Positions 39,434-47,236 of a DNA stretch of 64,000 bases are shown piece by piece. The stretch covers positions 62,001 to 126,000 of the forward strand of contig NZ_OZ257125.1 in the NCBI RefSeq assembly GCF_965279055.1, read 5' to 3'. Position numbers and translations under genes: made by a program. Source of the stretch: Hydrocarboniphaga sp965279055 (lineage in GTDB: Bacteria > Pseudomonadota > Gammaproteobacteria > Nevskiales > Nevskiaceae). The notes below the pieces were generated by a model. It was not told the DNA's origin and searched no databases. It saw only the letters and a list, made by a program, of their open reading frames with translations. Position 1 is the first letter of the stretch. Every line of letters begins with the position of its first letter.

Positions 39434-41314
39434 ATGTTGCTGACTCTCCGTGATGTTTCGCTGAATCTGGGTAGTACCGTCCTGCTGGATCACGCGGGCT
39501 TTTCGATCGAAAAAGGCGAGCGCGTCGCCATCATCGGACGCAACGGCGCCGGCAAGTCGACGATGATGAAGGTCATCGACGGCGAGGTCGCGATCGACAG
39601 CGGTGAAGTCGTCCGGGCGCAGAGCCTGCGCATCGCGCGCCTGGTGCAGGACGTGCCAGCCGGCACCGACGGCAAGGTGTTCTCGGTGGTCGCGCAGGGC
39701 CTCGGCGCCGCCGGTGCGCTGATCTCCAAGTACCACGAACTGCTCGATCAGGAGCGCTTTGATGAGCTCGGCGACGTGCAGTCGAAGATCGAGGCGGTCG
39801 ACGGCTGGAGCCTGGATCAGCGCGTGTCCGAGACGATTTCGCGGCTGGATCTGCCTGGGGAAGCGATTTTCAGCAGCCTGTCCGGCGGTCTGAAGCGCCG
39901 CGTGCTGCTGGGCCAGGCGCTGGTGCAGCAGCCCGACCTGCTGCTGCTCGACGAGCCGACCAACCATCTCGACGTCGAGGCGATCGCCTGGCTCGAAGAA
40001 TTCCTGATCGGCTATCCGGGCGCGATCCTGTTCGTCACCCATGACCGCGCGTTCCTGCAGCGGCTGGCGACGCGCATTCTCGAACTCGATCGCGGCATGC
40101 TCACCAGCTGGCCCGGCGATTACGAAAACTATCTGCGTCGCAAGGAAGAACGCGCCCACGCCGAGAGCCAGGAACGCGCGGTGTTCGACAAGCGCCTGGC
40201 GCAGGAAGAAATCTGGATTCGCAAGGGCGTCCAGGCGCGGCGGGTGCGCGACCAGGGCCGCGTCGAACGCCTGATGGAACTGCGACGGCAGTTCAGCGAG
40301 CGCCGCAACGTGCAGGGCAAGGCCAACATGCTGATCCAGGAAGCCGACCGCAGCGGCAAGCTGGTGGCCGAGGCGGATGACGTGGCCTATTCCTACGGCG
40401 AGCGCCAGATCGTGCGCAGCCTGACCACGACCATCATCCGCGGCGACAAGCTCGGCATCATCGGCCCGAACGGCGCCGGCAAGACCACGATGATCAACCT
40501 GCTGCTCGGCCGCCTGCAGCCCGACAGCGGCAAGATGAAGCTCGGCGCGAATCTGCAGATCGCCTACTTCGACCAGCTGCGCGGCGGCCTCGACGAGAAC
40601 GCCTCGGTGGTCGACAACCTCGGCGACGGCAAGGACTACGTCGAGATCGGCGGCGCGCGCAAGCACGTGATGGGCTATCTGCAGGACTTCCTGTTCACGC
40701 CGGACCGCGCGCGCTCGCCGGTGCGCGCGCTCAGCGGTGGTGAGCGCAATCGTCTGCTGCTGGCCAAGCTGTTTGCGCGGCCGTCGAATTTATTGGTGCT
40801 CGACGAGCCGACCAACGATCTCGACATGGAGACGCTGGAGCTGCTCGAAGAACTGCTGATGGACTATGAAGGCACCGTGCTGCTGGTGTCGCATGACCGC
40901 AAGTTTCTCGACAACGTGGTCACGCGCTGCCTGGTGTTCGAAGGTGGCGGCAAGGTCAACGAGTACATCGGCGGCTACCAGGACTGGGTGCGTCAGCGGC
41001 CGGCGACTTACAGCCGCGCGTCGTCGTCGAACAACAGCAGCAAGCCGGCGCCTGCAGTCGCTGCTGCGCCGGTCGCCAAGCTCAACATCACGCGCTCGCT
41101 CAACAACAAGGAGAAGCGCGAGCTCGACGAACTGCCGCAGAAGCTGGAGAAGTTGGAGGCCGAGCAGACCAAGCTCGCCGACGAACTCAGCGCGCCGGGC
41201 TTCTACGAGCGGCCGAAAGACCAGGTGCTGAAAGTGCAGAAGCGGCTGGACGAGCTGGCGAAGATGCTGGCCGTTGCCTATGCGCGATGGGAAGAGCTGG
41301 AAGCGCTGCGGTAG
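39434..41314 (+). CDS. uup: ABC-F family ATPase Uup
   Basis: Uup is a soluble ABC-F protein with tandem ATPase domains, linked to ribosome function and to suppression of precise transposon excision. The 626-residue protein has Walker A GRNGAGKST and GPNGAGKTT, signatures LSGGL and LSGGE, and the ABC-F linker with RVRDQGRVERLMELRRQF. The C-terminal domain (about 545-626; ELDELPQKLEKLEAEQTKLADELS) is the coiled coil diagnostic of Uup. The ATG at 39434 is preferred over a TTG four codons upstream. Confidence 0.93.
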   Translation: MLLTLRDVSLNLGSTVLLDHAGFSIEKGERVAIIGRNGAGKSTMMKVIDGEVAIDSGEVVRAQSLRIARLVQDVPAGTDGKVFSVVAQGLGAAGALISKYHELLDQERFDELGDVQSKIEAVDGWSLDQRVSETISRLDLPGEAIFSSLSGGLKRRVLLGQALVQQPDLLLLDEPTNHLDVEAIAWLEEFLIGYPGAILFVTHDRAFLQRLATRILELDRGMLTSWPGDYENYLRRKEERAHAESQERAVFDKRLAQEEIWIRKGVQARRVRDQGRVERLMELRRQFSERRNVQGKANMLIQEADRSGKLVAEADDVAYSYGERQIVRSLTTTIIRGDKLGIIGPNGAGKTTMINLLLGRLQPDSGKMKLGANLQIAYFDQLRGGLDENASVVDNLGDGKDYVEIGGARKHVMGYLQDFLFTPDRARSPVRALSGGERNRLLLAKLFARPSNLLVLDEPTNDLDMETLELLEELLMDYEGTVLLVSHDRKFLDNVVTRCLVFEGGGKVNEYIGGYQDWVRQRPATYSRASSSNNSSKPAPAVAAAPVAKLNITRSLNNKEKRELDELPQKLEKLEAEQTKLADELSAPGFYERPKDQVLKVQKRLDELAKMLAVAYARWEELEALR

Positions 41315-41348
41315 CCGCTGCGCTGCGTCCTGGCGGCGATCCCACCTT

Positions 41349-41452
41349 CCGTTCGTCCCAAGTAGCGAGCTTGCTCGCGTATCGAGGGATAGCAGCGAGC
41401 GCGCAGGCGTCCCTCGATACGTCCATTGCGTGGACTACTCGGGATGAACGGG
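41349..41452. repeat. Family C inverted repeat pair, copy 3
   Basis: Arms 41349-41390 and 41409-41452; inner stems GCGAGCTTGCTCGC and GTCCATTGCGTGGAC keep pairing although the bases differ from other copies. Located between convergent uup and zwf. Confidence 0.9.
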
Positions 41453-41498
41453 GATCCCGCGGGCGGCACCAGCGGCTGGATCCGACCGACAGGCCCTT

Positions 41499-42959
41499 TC
41501 ACTCGATCTTGCGATTGTCCCGCCAGGCCCGCTCGAACGGCAGCCGCCAGGCATGCGGCGCCACCAGCTGGTGGATCGCTTTCGGCCCCCAGGAGCCCGG
41601 CTCGTAGAAGCGCACCGGCGGCGGATTGTCGAGCAAGGGCGCCGACACTTCCCATAGCCGCTCGATGCCGTCGGCGGTCGTGAACAAGGTGTGATCGCCG
41701 CGCATCGCGTCCAGGATCAGGCGCTCGTAGGCTTCGAGCACGTCGCCGATCAGCGTCGTGTCGTTCATCGCGAACTGCAGGCTGAGCTTGTCCAGGCGCA
41801 TGCCCGGGCCGGGGCGTTTGCCGTAGAAGCTCAGGCTGATTTTCGAGGCGTCCGCCAGGTCGAAGGTCAGATGATCCGGGCCCTGCGCGCCGACGCCGGA
41901 ATTGGCCGGGAACATGCTTTTCGGCGGCTCGCGGAACGCGATCGAGATGATGCGCTGGCCCTCGGCCAGGCGCTTGCCGGTGCGCAGGTAGAACGGCACG
42001 CCGGCCCAGCGCCAGTTGTCGATGCGGCATTCCAGCGCGATGAAGGTTTCGGTCTCCGACGCCGGATCGATGCCCGCTTCACCGCGATAACCGGCGTACT
42101 GGCCGCGCACGACCTTGGCCGGATCGATCGGCAGCATGCTGCGGAACACCTTGTTCTTCTCCTCGCTGATCGGCGCCGGCGCCAGCGCGGTCGGCGGTTC
42201 CATCGCCATGAACGCGAGAATCTGCATCAGGTGCGTGACCACCATGTCGCGAAACGCGCCGGTCTGCTCGTAGAAGCCGGCGCGCGTCCCCAGGCCCAGC
42301 GTCTCGGGCACGTCGATCTGCACGTGGTCGATGAAGTTGCGGTTCCAGATCGGCTCGAACAAACCATTGGCGAAACGGAACGCGAGGATGTTCTGCGCCG
42401 GCTCCTTGCCGAGAAAGTGATCGATGCGGAAGATCTGCTCTTCGGCAAAGACTTCATGCAGCCGCGCATTCAAGATCACCGCGCTGGCCAGGTCGGTGCC
42501 GAACGGTTTTTCCATGATCACGCGCGAGCCTTCGACCAGACCGGCTTCCTTGAGCATGTGCACCGCCGGCAGCGCCGCGCTCGGCGGCACGCTCAGGTAA
42601 TGCAGGCGCCGGGTCTGGCCACTGAAACTCCGCTCGGCCTCCTCGACCGCGGCCTTGAGCACTGCGGCGCCGGCTGACATCGGCACGTAGTCCAGGCAGG
42701 CGGCGAACGCGTTCCACTCGGCGTCGCCGGGTTTGCGCGACGAGTACGCATTGAGCGCATCGCGCGCCAGCGTGCGAAAGCGGTCCGCGTCGAGCTCGTC
42801 CAGCGACAGGCCGATGATGCGGCAGCCGGGAATGAAGCCGGCATTGACCAGGTGGAACAGCCCGGGCAGCAGCTTGCGCCGCGCCAGGTCGCCGGTGGCG
42901 CCGACCAGCACCACGATCTGCGGATACTGCGGGCCCACGCCGGGTGGAATCTTGGCCAT
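41499..42959 (-). CDS. zwf: Glucose-6-phosphate 1-dehydrogenase
   Basis: Zwf (EC 1.1.1.49) oxidises glucose 6-phosphate to 6-phosphogluconolactone with NADP+, opening the pentose phosphate and Entner-Doudoroff pathways. The 486-residue protein has the nucleotide motif VLVGATGDLARRKLLPGL, the EKPFGTDLASA segment and the active-site RIDHFLGKEPAQNI with the catalytic His/Asp set. No pgl or edd genes are adjacent, so it is an isolated copy. The 292-base gap upstream is almost filled by nested repeats. Confidence 0.95.
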   Translation of the reverse strand: MAKIPPGVGPQYPQIVVLVGATGDLARRKLLPGLFHLVNAGFIPGCRIIGLSLDELDADRFRTLARDALNAYSSRKPGDAEWNAFAACLDYVPMSAGAAVLKAAVEEAERSFSGQTRRLHYLSVPPSAALPAVHMLKEAGLVEGSRVIMEKPFGTDLASAVILNARLHEVFAEEQIFRIDHFLGKEPAQNILAFRFANGLFEPIWNRNFIDHVQIDVPETLGLGTRAGFYEQTGAFRDMVVTHLMQILAFMAMEPPTALAPAPISEEKNKVFRSMLPIDPAKVVRGQYAGYRGEAGIDPASETETFIALECRIDNWRWAGVPFYLRTGKRLAEGQRIISIAFREPPKSMFPANSGVGAQGPDHLTFDLADASKISLSFYGKRPGPGMRLDKLSLQFAMNDTTLIGDVLEAYERLILDAMRGDHTLFTTADGIERLWEVSAPLLDNPPPVRFYEPGSWGPKAIHQLVAPHAWRLPFERAWRDNRKIE

Positions 42960-43029
42960 CTCGCGTCCTTGTATGAGTGAAGCTTTCCTGGCGGAAGCTC
43001 ATACAGCAAAACGGACGCCAAATGTCGCC

Positions 43030-43239
43030 GTCATTGCCGCGAAAGCGGGAATCCGGTGACGGCGGCACTCGGCTCCGTTCGTCCCGAGTAGCGGGCTTTG
43101 CCCGCGTATCGAGGGACCGAAAGGCAGCGCGATCCGCTCCCTCGATACGCCTCGCGAGCGAGGCTACTCGGGACGAACGGAGGACGACGAAGGGAGGATA
43201 GTGAAAGCATCTCTGGATCCCCGCTTTCGCGGGAATGAC
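43030..43239. repeat. Nested repeat: family D pair enclosing a family C pair
   Basis: Outer family D copies at 43030-43054 (TCATTGCCGCGAAAGCGGGA) and 43215-43239 (CCGCTTTCGCGGGAATGAC) are inverted to each other. Between them is a complete family C pair, arms 43075-43117 and 43138-43180, with inner stems GCGGGCTTTGCCCGC and CCTCGCGAGCGAGG. The block sits between zwf and the diguanylate cyclase gene. Confidence 0.88.
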
Positions 43240-43252
43240 CGATAAGGCGGGG

Positions 43253-44665
43253 CTACGCCGCGATACAGCAGCGATTGCGGCCGCCGCGCTTGGCCTGGTA
43301 CAGCGCCTGGTCGGCACGCTCGAACAGCGACTCCGGCGTGTCGTTCTCGCGAAAGCCGGTGACGCCGCAGGACACGGTGATCGACACCGGCAGCTGGCGG
43401 AAGTGGAAGCCGATCTTCTCGATGGTCTGGCGCAGCTTGTCGGTGACCGCGAGCGCGCGTGTCGGCGTCACGTCGTCGAGCAGCAGCACGAATTCCTCGC
43501 CGCCGTAGCGCGCCAGGAAGTCGTGGTCGCGCAGGCGTTTGCCGAGTTGCTTGGCCAGCACTTGCAGCACCTTGTCGCCGGCGGTGTGGCCGTACTGGTC
43601 GTTGATCAACTTGAAGTGGTCGACGTCGAAGGCGGCGATGCTGCGCGGCTTCTGGTCGCGCTTCCACGCGGCAAGCTCGGTGGCGACGCGCTCGTCGTAG
43701 GCGGCGCGGTTGGGCACGCCGGTAAGGCCGTCGCGGCTGGCCTTGCGCTCGAGCTTGCGCACCGAATGGCTCAGCGCCTGGGTCTGGTTTTCCAGCTCCT
43801 CGATGCGCAGCCGCAGCGCCTCGTTGCGCTCGCGATGCGTGGCCACGCGCGCATCCTCGCGCGCACGGTGATCGCGTACGCGCTGGTCGATCGCGGTCAG
43901 ACGCCGGTAAACCTGGCTCTGCAGGCTGGCCAGATCGCTGGCCTCGCGCGTATGCGTGTACAGGGCCTCGGTCTCGGACAATAGCTGCCGGCCGAAAGCC
44001 TGGCCGTCGGCCTGGGCGCTGGCGCGCTCCTCGGTTTCGCCGCGCAAATGCTCGGCGATGTCTTCCAGGCGCTCGTTGAACATCTGCAGCAGCCGGTCGG
44101 CTTCGACTTTTTCGCGGCGCAGCGACTGCGCCTGCGCGTCGGCCAGATCGGCGACCTGCACCGCGACGACCGCCAGCGCGTCGTGGCCGCGCAGGTCGGC
44201 GATCTTGTCGAGCAGTTCCTTGGCGCGCTTTGCTGCTTCCGGCAGATCGCTGAGGCGGTCGAGCAGGCGCTGCAAGGTCTGGGTCAGAGCCGGCGGTGCC
44301 GAGAACGGTTCGGCCGCGCTGCGAGGCGGTGCGGGTTGCGCGATCGCGGCGGCCGGCGTCGACGTGGCGGTGACCGGTACGGGCACGATCGCCGGCGCCG
44401 ACACCGGCTTCTGGTCGAGCACCGTCACCGCCTGGGTCAGCTGGCCGAGCAGCGATTCCAGCGGCGCCGGTTCGGCCGGCCGGCGCAAGCTGCTGATGAC
44501 CTGGGTCAGCGTTTCGTCGAGCGTCTCGTGCTGGCCGCGCGCGGCGATGCACAAGCGGCTGGCGATGCGCCGCAGCAGTTCCTCGGTATCGCGCCAGTGG
44601 CGCTCGCGCTTCTCGAGTTCCTCGGCCGTCTCACGGTATTGGCGCTGCCAGCGATCGGGCTCCAT
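43253..44665 (-). CDS. Diguanylate cyclase (GGDEF domain) with long coiled-coil N-terminus
   Basis: A 470-residue soluble enzyme that makes c-di-GMP. The C-terminal GGDEF domain (about 305-470) has FDVDHFKLINDQYGHTAGD, an intact GGEEF active site and, five residues upstream, RDHD as a product-inhibition I-site (RxxD). The N-terminal 300 residues are helical coiled coil (ELEKRERHWRDTEELLRRIASRL onward) with an Ala/Pro linker near 110-150; no membrane segment. ATG 44665 gives the family-like start MEPDRWQRQYRETAEEL. Confidence 0.92.
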   Translation of the reverse strand: MEPDRWQRQYRETAEELEKRERHWRDTEELLRRIASRLCIAARGQHETLDETLTQVISSLRRPAEPAPLESLLGQLTQAVTVLDQKPVSAPAIVPVPVTATSTPAAAIAQPAPPRSAAEPFSAPPALTQTLQRLLDRLSDLPEAAKRAKELLDKIADLRGHDALAVVAVQVADLADAQAQSLRREKVEADRLLQMFNERLEDIAEHLRGETEERASAQADGQAFGRQLLSETEALYTHTREASDLASLQSQVYRRLTAIDQRVRDHRAREDARVATHRERNEALRLRIEELENQTQALSHSVRKLERKASRDGLTGVPNRAAYDERVATELAAWKRDQKPRSIAAFDVDHFKLINDQYGHTAGDKVLQVLAKQLGKRLRDHDFLARYGGEEFVLLLDDVTPTRALAVTDKLRQTIEKIGFHFRQLPVSITVSCGVTGFRENDTPESLFERADQALYQAKRGGRNRCCIAA

Positions 44666-44737
44666 CGAGCGAACACACGTAGAGTGGGGGGTGATCGCAT
44701 ATCGGCTGGCGCGGCTGGAACTTGAGGGCGCGCAGAC

Positions 44738-44809
44738 GCGGACAGGGTCCGCTCCTACAGGACTACTGCGCACCGTCGATTCGCGACTGTAGGAGCGGAC
44801 CCTGTCCGC
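44738..44809. repeat. Family B inverted repeat pair with 23-bp arms
   Basis: Arms 44738-44760 and 44787-44809 (CTGTAGGAGCGGACCCTGTC and its inverse) are exact inverted copies and match the single arm at 6.42 kb. They lie upstream of the diguanylate cyclase gene and end 13 bp past the fRMsr stop. Confidence 0.9.
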
Positions 44810-44822
44810 GACCGACGCCGCC

Positions 44823-45311
44823 CTAAACCTCCGACGCCGCCACCCACAGCGCCGCCAGATGCTCCAGCCCGGCGCGATCGTCCGCATCGAAGCGGGCGAT
44901 GCGCGGGCTGTCCAGATCGAGCACGCCGATCAGCCGCTCGCCGGCCACCAGCGGCACGACGATCTCGCTGCTGGACGCGGCATCGCAGGCGATATGCCCC
45001 GGGAACTCGTGGACATCGCGCACCAGCTGGGTTTCGCGCGTCGCGGCCGCCGTGCCGCAGACGCCGCGGCCTAGCGCGATGCGGATGCAGGCCGGCTTGC
45101 CCTGGAACGGGCCGAGCACCAGCTCGCCTTGCTTGTACAGATAGAAGCCGGCCCAGTTCAGGTCGGGCAGGCCATGAAAGATCAGCGCCGACAGGTTGGC
45201 GGCGTTGGCGATCGCGTCGCGCTCGCCGGCGAACAGGCCGGTCGCCTGGTCTATCAGGCTGGCGTAAAGCTCGGGCTTGGGCAGCGACCTGGTGTCTTGA
45301 AGTTCGAACAT
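44823..45311 (-). CDS. Free methionine-(R)-sulfoxide reductase (GAF domain)
   Basis: A 162-residue single-GAF enzyme (EC 1.8.4.14; MsrC/YebR type) that reduces free Met-R-sulfoxide. The three family cysteines are present at 75 (GKPACIRI), 85 (GRGVCGTA) and 109 (HIACDAASSSEIVVP), with LNWAGFYL in the binding pocket. Cytosolic oxidative-damage repair. It follows pldA by 54 bp on the same strand with a family D hairpin between. Confidence 0.93.
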   Translation of the reverse strand: MFELQDTRSLPKPELYASLIDQATGLFAGERDAIANAANLSALIFHGLPDLNWAGFYLYKQGELVLGPFQGKPACIRIALGRGVCGTAAATRETQLVRDVHEFPGHIACDAASSSEIVVPLVAGERLIGVLDLDSPRIARFDADDRAGLEHLAALWVAASEV

Positions 45312-45330
45312 GCGCTGCTCCGTAAGCTTG

Positions 45331-45354
45331 TCATTCCCGCCTTCGCGGGAATGA
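45331..45354. repeat. Single family D hairpin
   Basis: TCATTCCCGC, CTTC loop, GCGGGAATGA: a perfect 10-bp stem matching the outer copies at 43.03 and 43.22 kb. It sits between pldA and the fRMsr gene. Confidence 0.88.
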
Positions 45355-45365
45355 CATCAAAAAGC

Positions 45366-46400
45366 CTAGCGCGAGAACGCCACGCCCAGGCCGATGCGCG
45401 TGATCGCGTGATCGTAGTCGAGCAGGCTTTCGCCGTAGCCCTGCCACAGATAGACCTGATAGAACACCGAGCCGTCGCGCGACGGGATCGTGTAATTGAT
45501 GTTCAGCGCGCCATGACCGGTTTCGGGATTCATCCGCACCATCGTGTGCAGCACCTGGCGCTTGCCGAGCTGGCGCTGCCAGTGCACCTCGCCATAACCG
45601 TAGTGGTCCTCGATGTCGGGGTTGTCGTCGCCCTTGGGATCGTCGGGTGTCTTCTTCTTGTCTTCCGGCAGGCGGTACCAGGCCTTGATGTACCACAGCG
45701 ACTTGCCCTCGGCGCGAAACGGCGCGATGTACAGCCGGTTCCAGGAGCGCGAATCCGGTACGTCCTGGCCATTGGATTCGTGCTCGGCGCCGATGTCCGC
45801 GCCCCAGTAGTTCCACTTTTTCGGGTCCGGCGTCCAGCGGTAGAACAGCTCGGGGTTGTAGTCGGTCTCACGGAACGGGCGCGAGCGGTCGGAGTCGTAG
45901 ACCTGCCAGAACGAGCGCTGGCTGTAGCCGAAGTAGAACGGGGTGCTGAACAGCTGCACCTTGGCGCTGATCGCGAAGATCACTTCGGTCTGCGCGCCGT
46001 CGTAGTCCGGGCTGTAGGTCGCCGGCAGGATGAACATCGGCTTGTGCGTCGACAGGCCCTTGGCGACGGAGACGATCGAATACGCATTGGGATCCTCGCC
46101 GCGCATGCGCGAGAAGAAGTCCAGCTGTTTCTCGGTCGGCGGCGGCGTGTCCGAGGGCAGGGCCGAAACCACGGCGTCTTTTGCTTTCGCGCCGATCGTC
46201 GGGCTGATCGCCTGCGGCGCGACCTCGACCGCAGGCGGATCGGCGACGATCAGCGGCTGCTCGGAGCCGAGCTGCGCTGGCGTGGTGTCGGCCGGCGAGC
46301 CCGGCACCGGCGTCGGCGTCGGTGCGCCGGCGGCGAACGCGGCGGGCATCTCGGAACAGGTCGCCGCGCACAGCAGCGACAGCAGGGCCAGGTGTTTCAT
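45366..46400 (-). CDS. pldA: Outer-membrane phospholipase A (OMPLA)
   Basis: PldA is a beta-barrel phospholipase A1/A2 that removes phospholipids misplaced in the outer leaflet of the outer membrane. The 344-residue precursor has a signal peptide (MKHLALLSLLCAATC..AAFA), a Pro/Ala-rich linker to about 90, then the barrel. The active site is EHESNGQ (His207, Ser209) and RSWNRLYI (Asn221). The C-terminus ends in Phe-Ser-Arg rather than a terminal aromatic. ATG 46400 follows AAGGGA. It is only 10 bp behind the AbiEi-type gene, so they probably share a transcript. Confidence 0.93.
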   Translation of the reverse strand: MKHLALLSLLCAATCSEMPAAFAAGAPTPTPVPGSPADTTPAQLGSEQPLIVADPPAVEVAPQAISPTIGAKAKDAVVSALPSDTPPPTEKQLDFFSRMRGEDPNAYSIVSVAKGLSTHKPMFILPATYSPDYDGAQTEVIFAISAKVQLFSTPFYFGYSQRSFWQVYDSDRSRPFRETDYNPELFYRWTPDPKKWNYWGADIGAEHESNGQDVPDSRSWNRLYIAPFRAEGKSLWYIKAWYRLPEDKKKTPDDPKGDDNPDIEDHYGYGEVHWQRQLGKRQVLHTMVRMNPETGHGALNINYTIPSRDGSVFYQVYLWQGYGESLLDYDHAITRIGLGVAFSR

Positions 46401-46410
46401 CAGCGTCCCT

Positions 46411-47034
46411 TCAGAAATCGAAGCTGGGCGAGGCGAGGGCGTCCACATAGGGCTTCATCACCCGCTCGACCCGGCACAGCTTGGCGTAATGCCAGAGCTT
46501 GTCCTTGTTGACCTTGTTCGCGGCGAAGCCGGCGCGCAGCGCGTCGACGGCGATATGCGGGCCGATCTTGTTGCGGAACTTGAACAGGTCGGCCAGGGTT
46601 TTTTCCAGGCAGTAGATGGCGACGCTGACGCTCTCGATCTCGTGATGCTCGACGCCCTCGGTGAATGCCGGGCCGCCGAGACGCGCGACCTTCACTTCCG
46701 GGTAGTCCAGCCGCGGCCGTGCCGCGCGCCGCTCGATCGCGATATAGACTTCGTCGGTGAGCTGTTCGGCAAGGCCGTGAAACGCCAGCGCCGAGCGCAG
46801 GCAGATCACGCCGTTGGGCACCGCGCGGCCGGCGACGGCCAGCGCCAGGTGCGGCGTGACCTGCTTGTCGGCCAGCACGTAGCTGCCGCGCCCGACTTTT
46901 TTGATCAAGCCCTTGTCGCAGACGCGACGCAGGTACTCGGCCTGGATGCCTTCCGCTGCTAAATCCTTCGGGCGCAGCACTCCGAGCTTGGCCGCAAGCT
47001 CGACGATGCGATCGGATTTGCTGGGTTCGTCCAT
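46411..47034 (-). CDS. AbiEi-type antitoxin domain protein, without an AbiEii toxin
   Basis: A 207-residue protein with the AbiEi layout: N-terminal winged helix (about 5-55; LAAKLGVLRPKDLAAEGIQAEYLRRVCDKGLIKKVGRGSYVL) and a C-terminal domain with GVICLRSALAFHGLAEQL, EIESVSVAIYCLEKTLADLFKFRNKIG and a helical tail. In type IV systems AbiEi represses its operon and counters the nucleotidyltransferase toxin AbiEii encoded next to it. Here the next gene is pldA and no toxin is visible. It may be an orphan repressor adopted for another role. An AT-rich promoter region with an inverted repeat lies upstream. Confidence 0.85.
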   Translation of the reverse strand: MDEPSKSDRIVELAAKLGVLRPKDLAAEGIQAEYLRRVCDKGLIKKVGRGSYVLADKQVTPHLALAVAGRAVPNGVICLRSALAFHGLAEQLTDEVYIAIERRAARPRLDYPEVKVARLGGPAFTEGVEHHEIESVSVAIYCLEKTLADLFKFRNKIGPHIAVDALRAGFAANKVNKDKLWHYAKLCRVERVMKPYVDALASPSFDF

Positions 47035-47099
47035 CAGGCGTGCTTGAGTGTGCGCAAGCGTAAATAGTTTTTAAAATCTGTATATATTTGAGAACAAGT

Positions 47100-47127
47100 T
47101 TGAAAGTATTGCAAGAGATGCTTTCAA
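47100..47127. promoter_or_regulatory. Candidate operator: TTGAAAG-N14-CTTTCAA inverted repeat
   Basis: TTGAAAG (47100-47106) and CTTTCAA (47121-47127) are perfect inverted half-sites in the AT-rich divergent region between the AbiEi-type gene and the Kef exchanger gene. Spacing places half-sites two DNA turns apart (centre to centre 21 bp), which suits a dimeric winged-helix protein. AbiEi proteins are known to bind inverted repeats in their own promoters. Confidence 0.4.
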
Positions 47128-47236
47128 GCTACTAATTTCAAACAGGATTGTGACAAAGTGTTGTGTGCTGTCCGCCAAAGGCGCTAATCACGCACGCTGC
47201 CCGCCACGCGCCGTAACCAGGGAAAGGACCCCCAAG

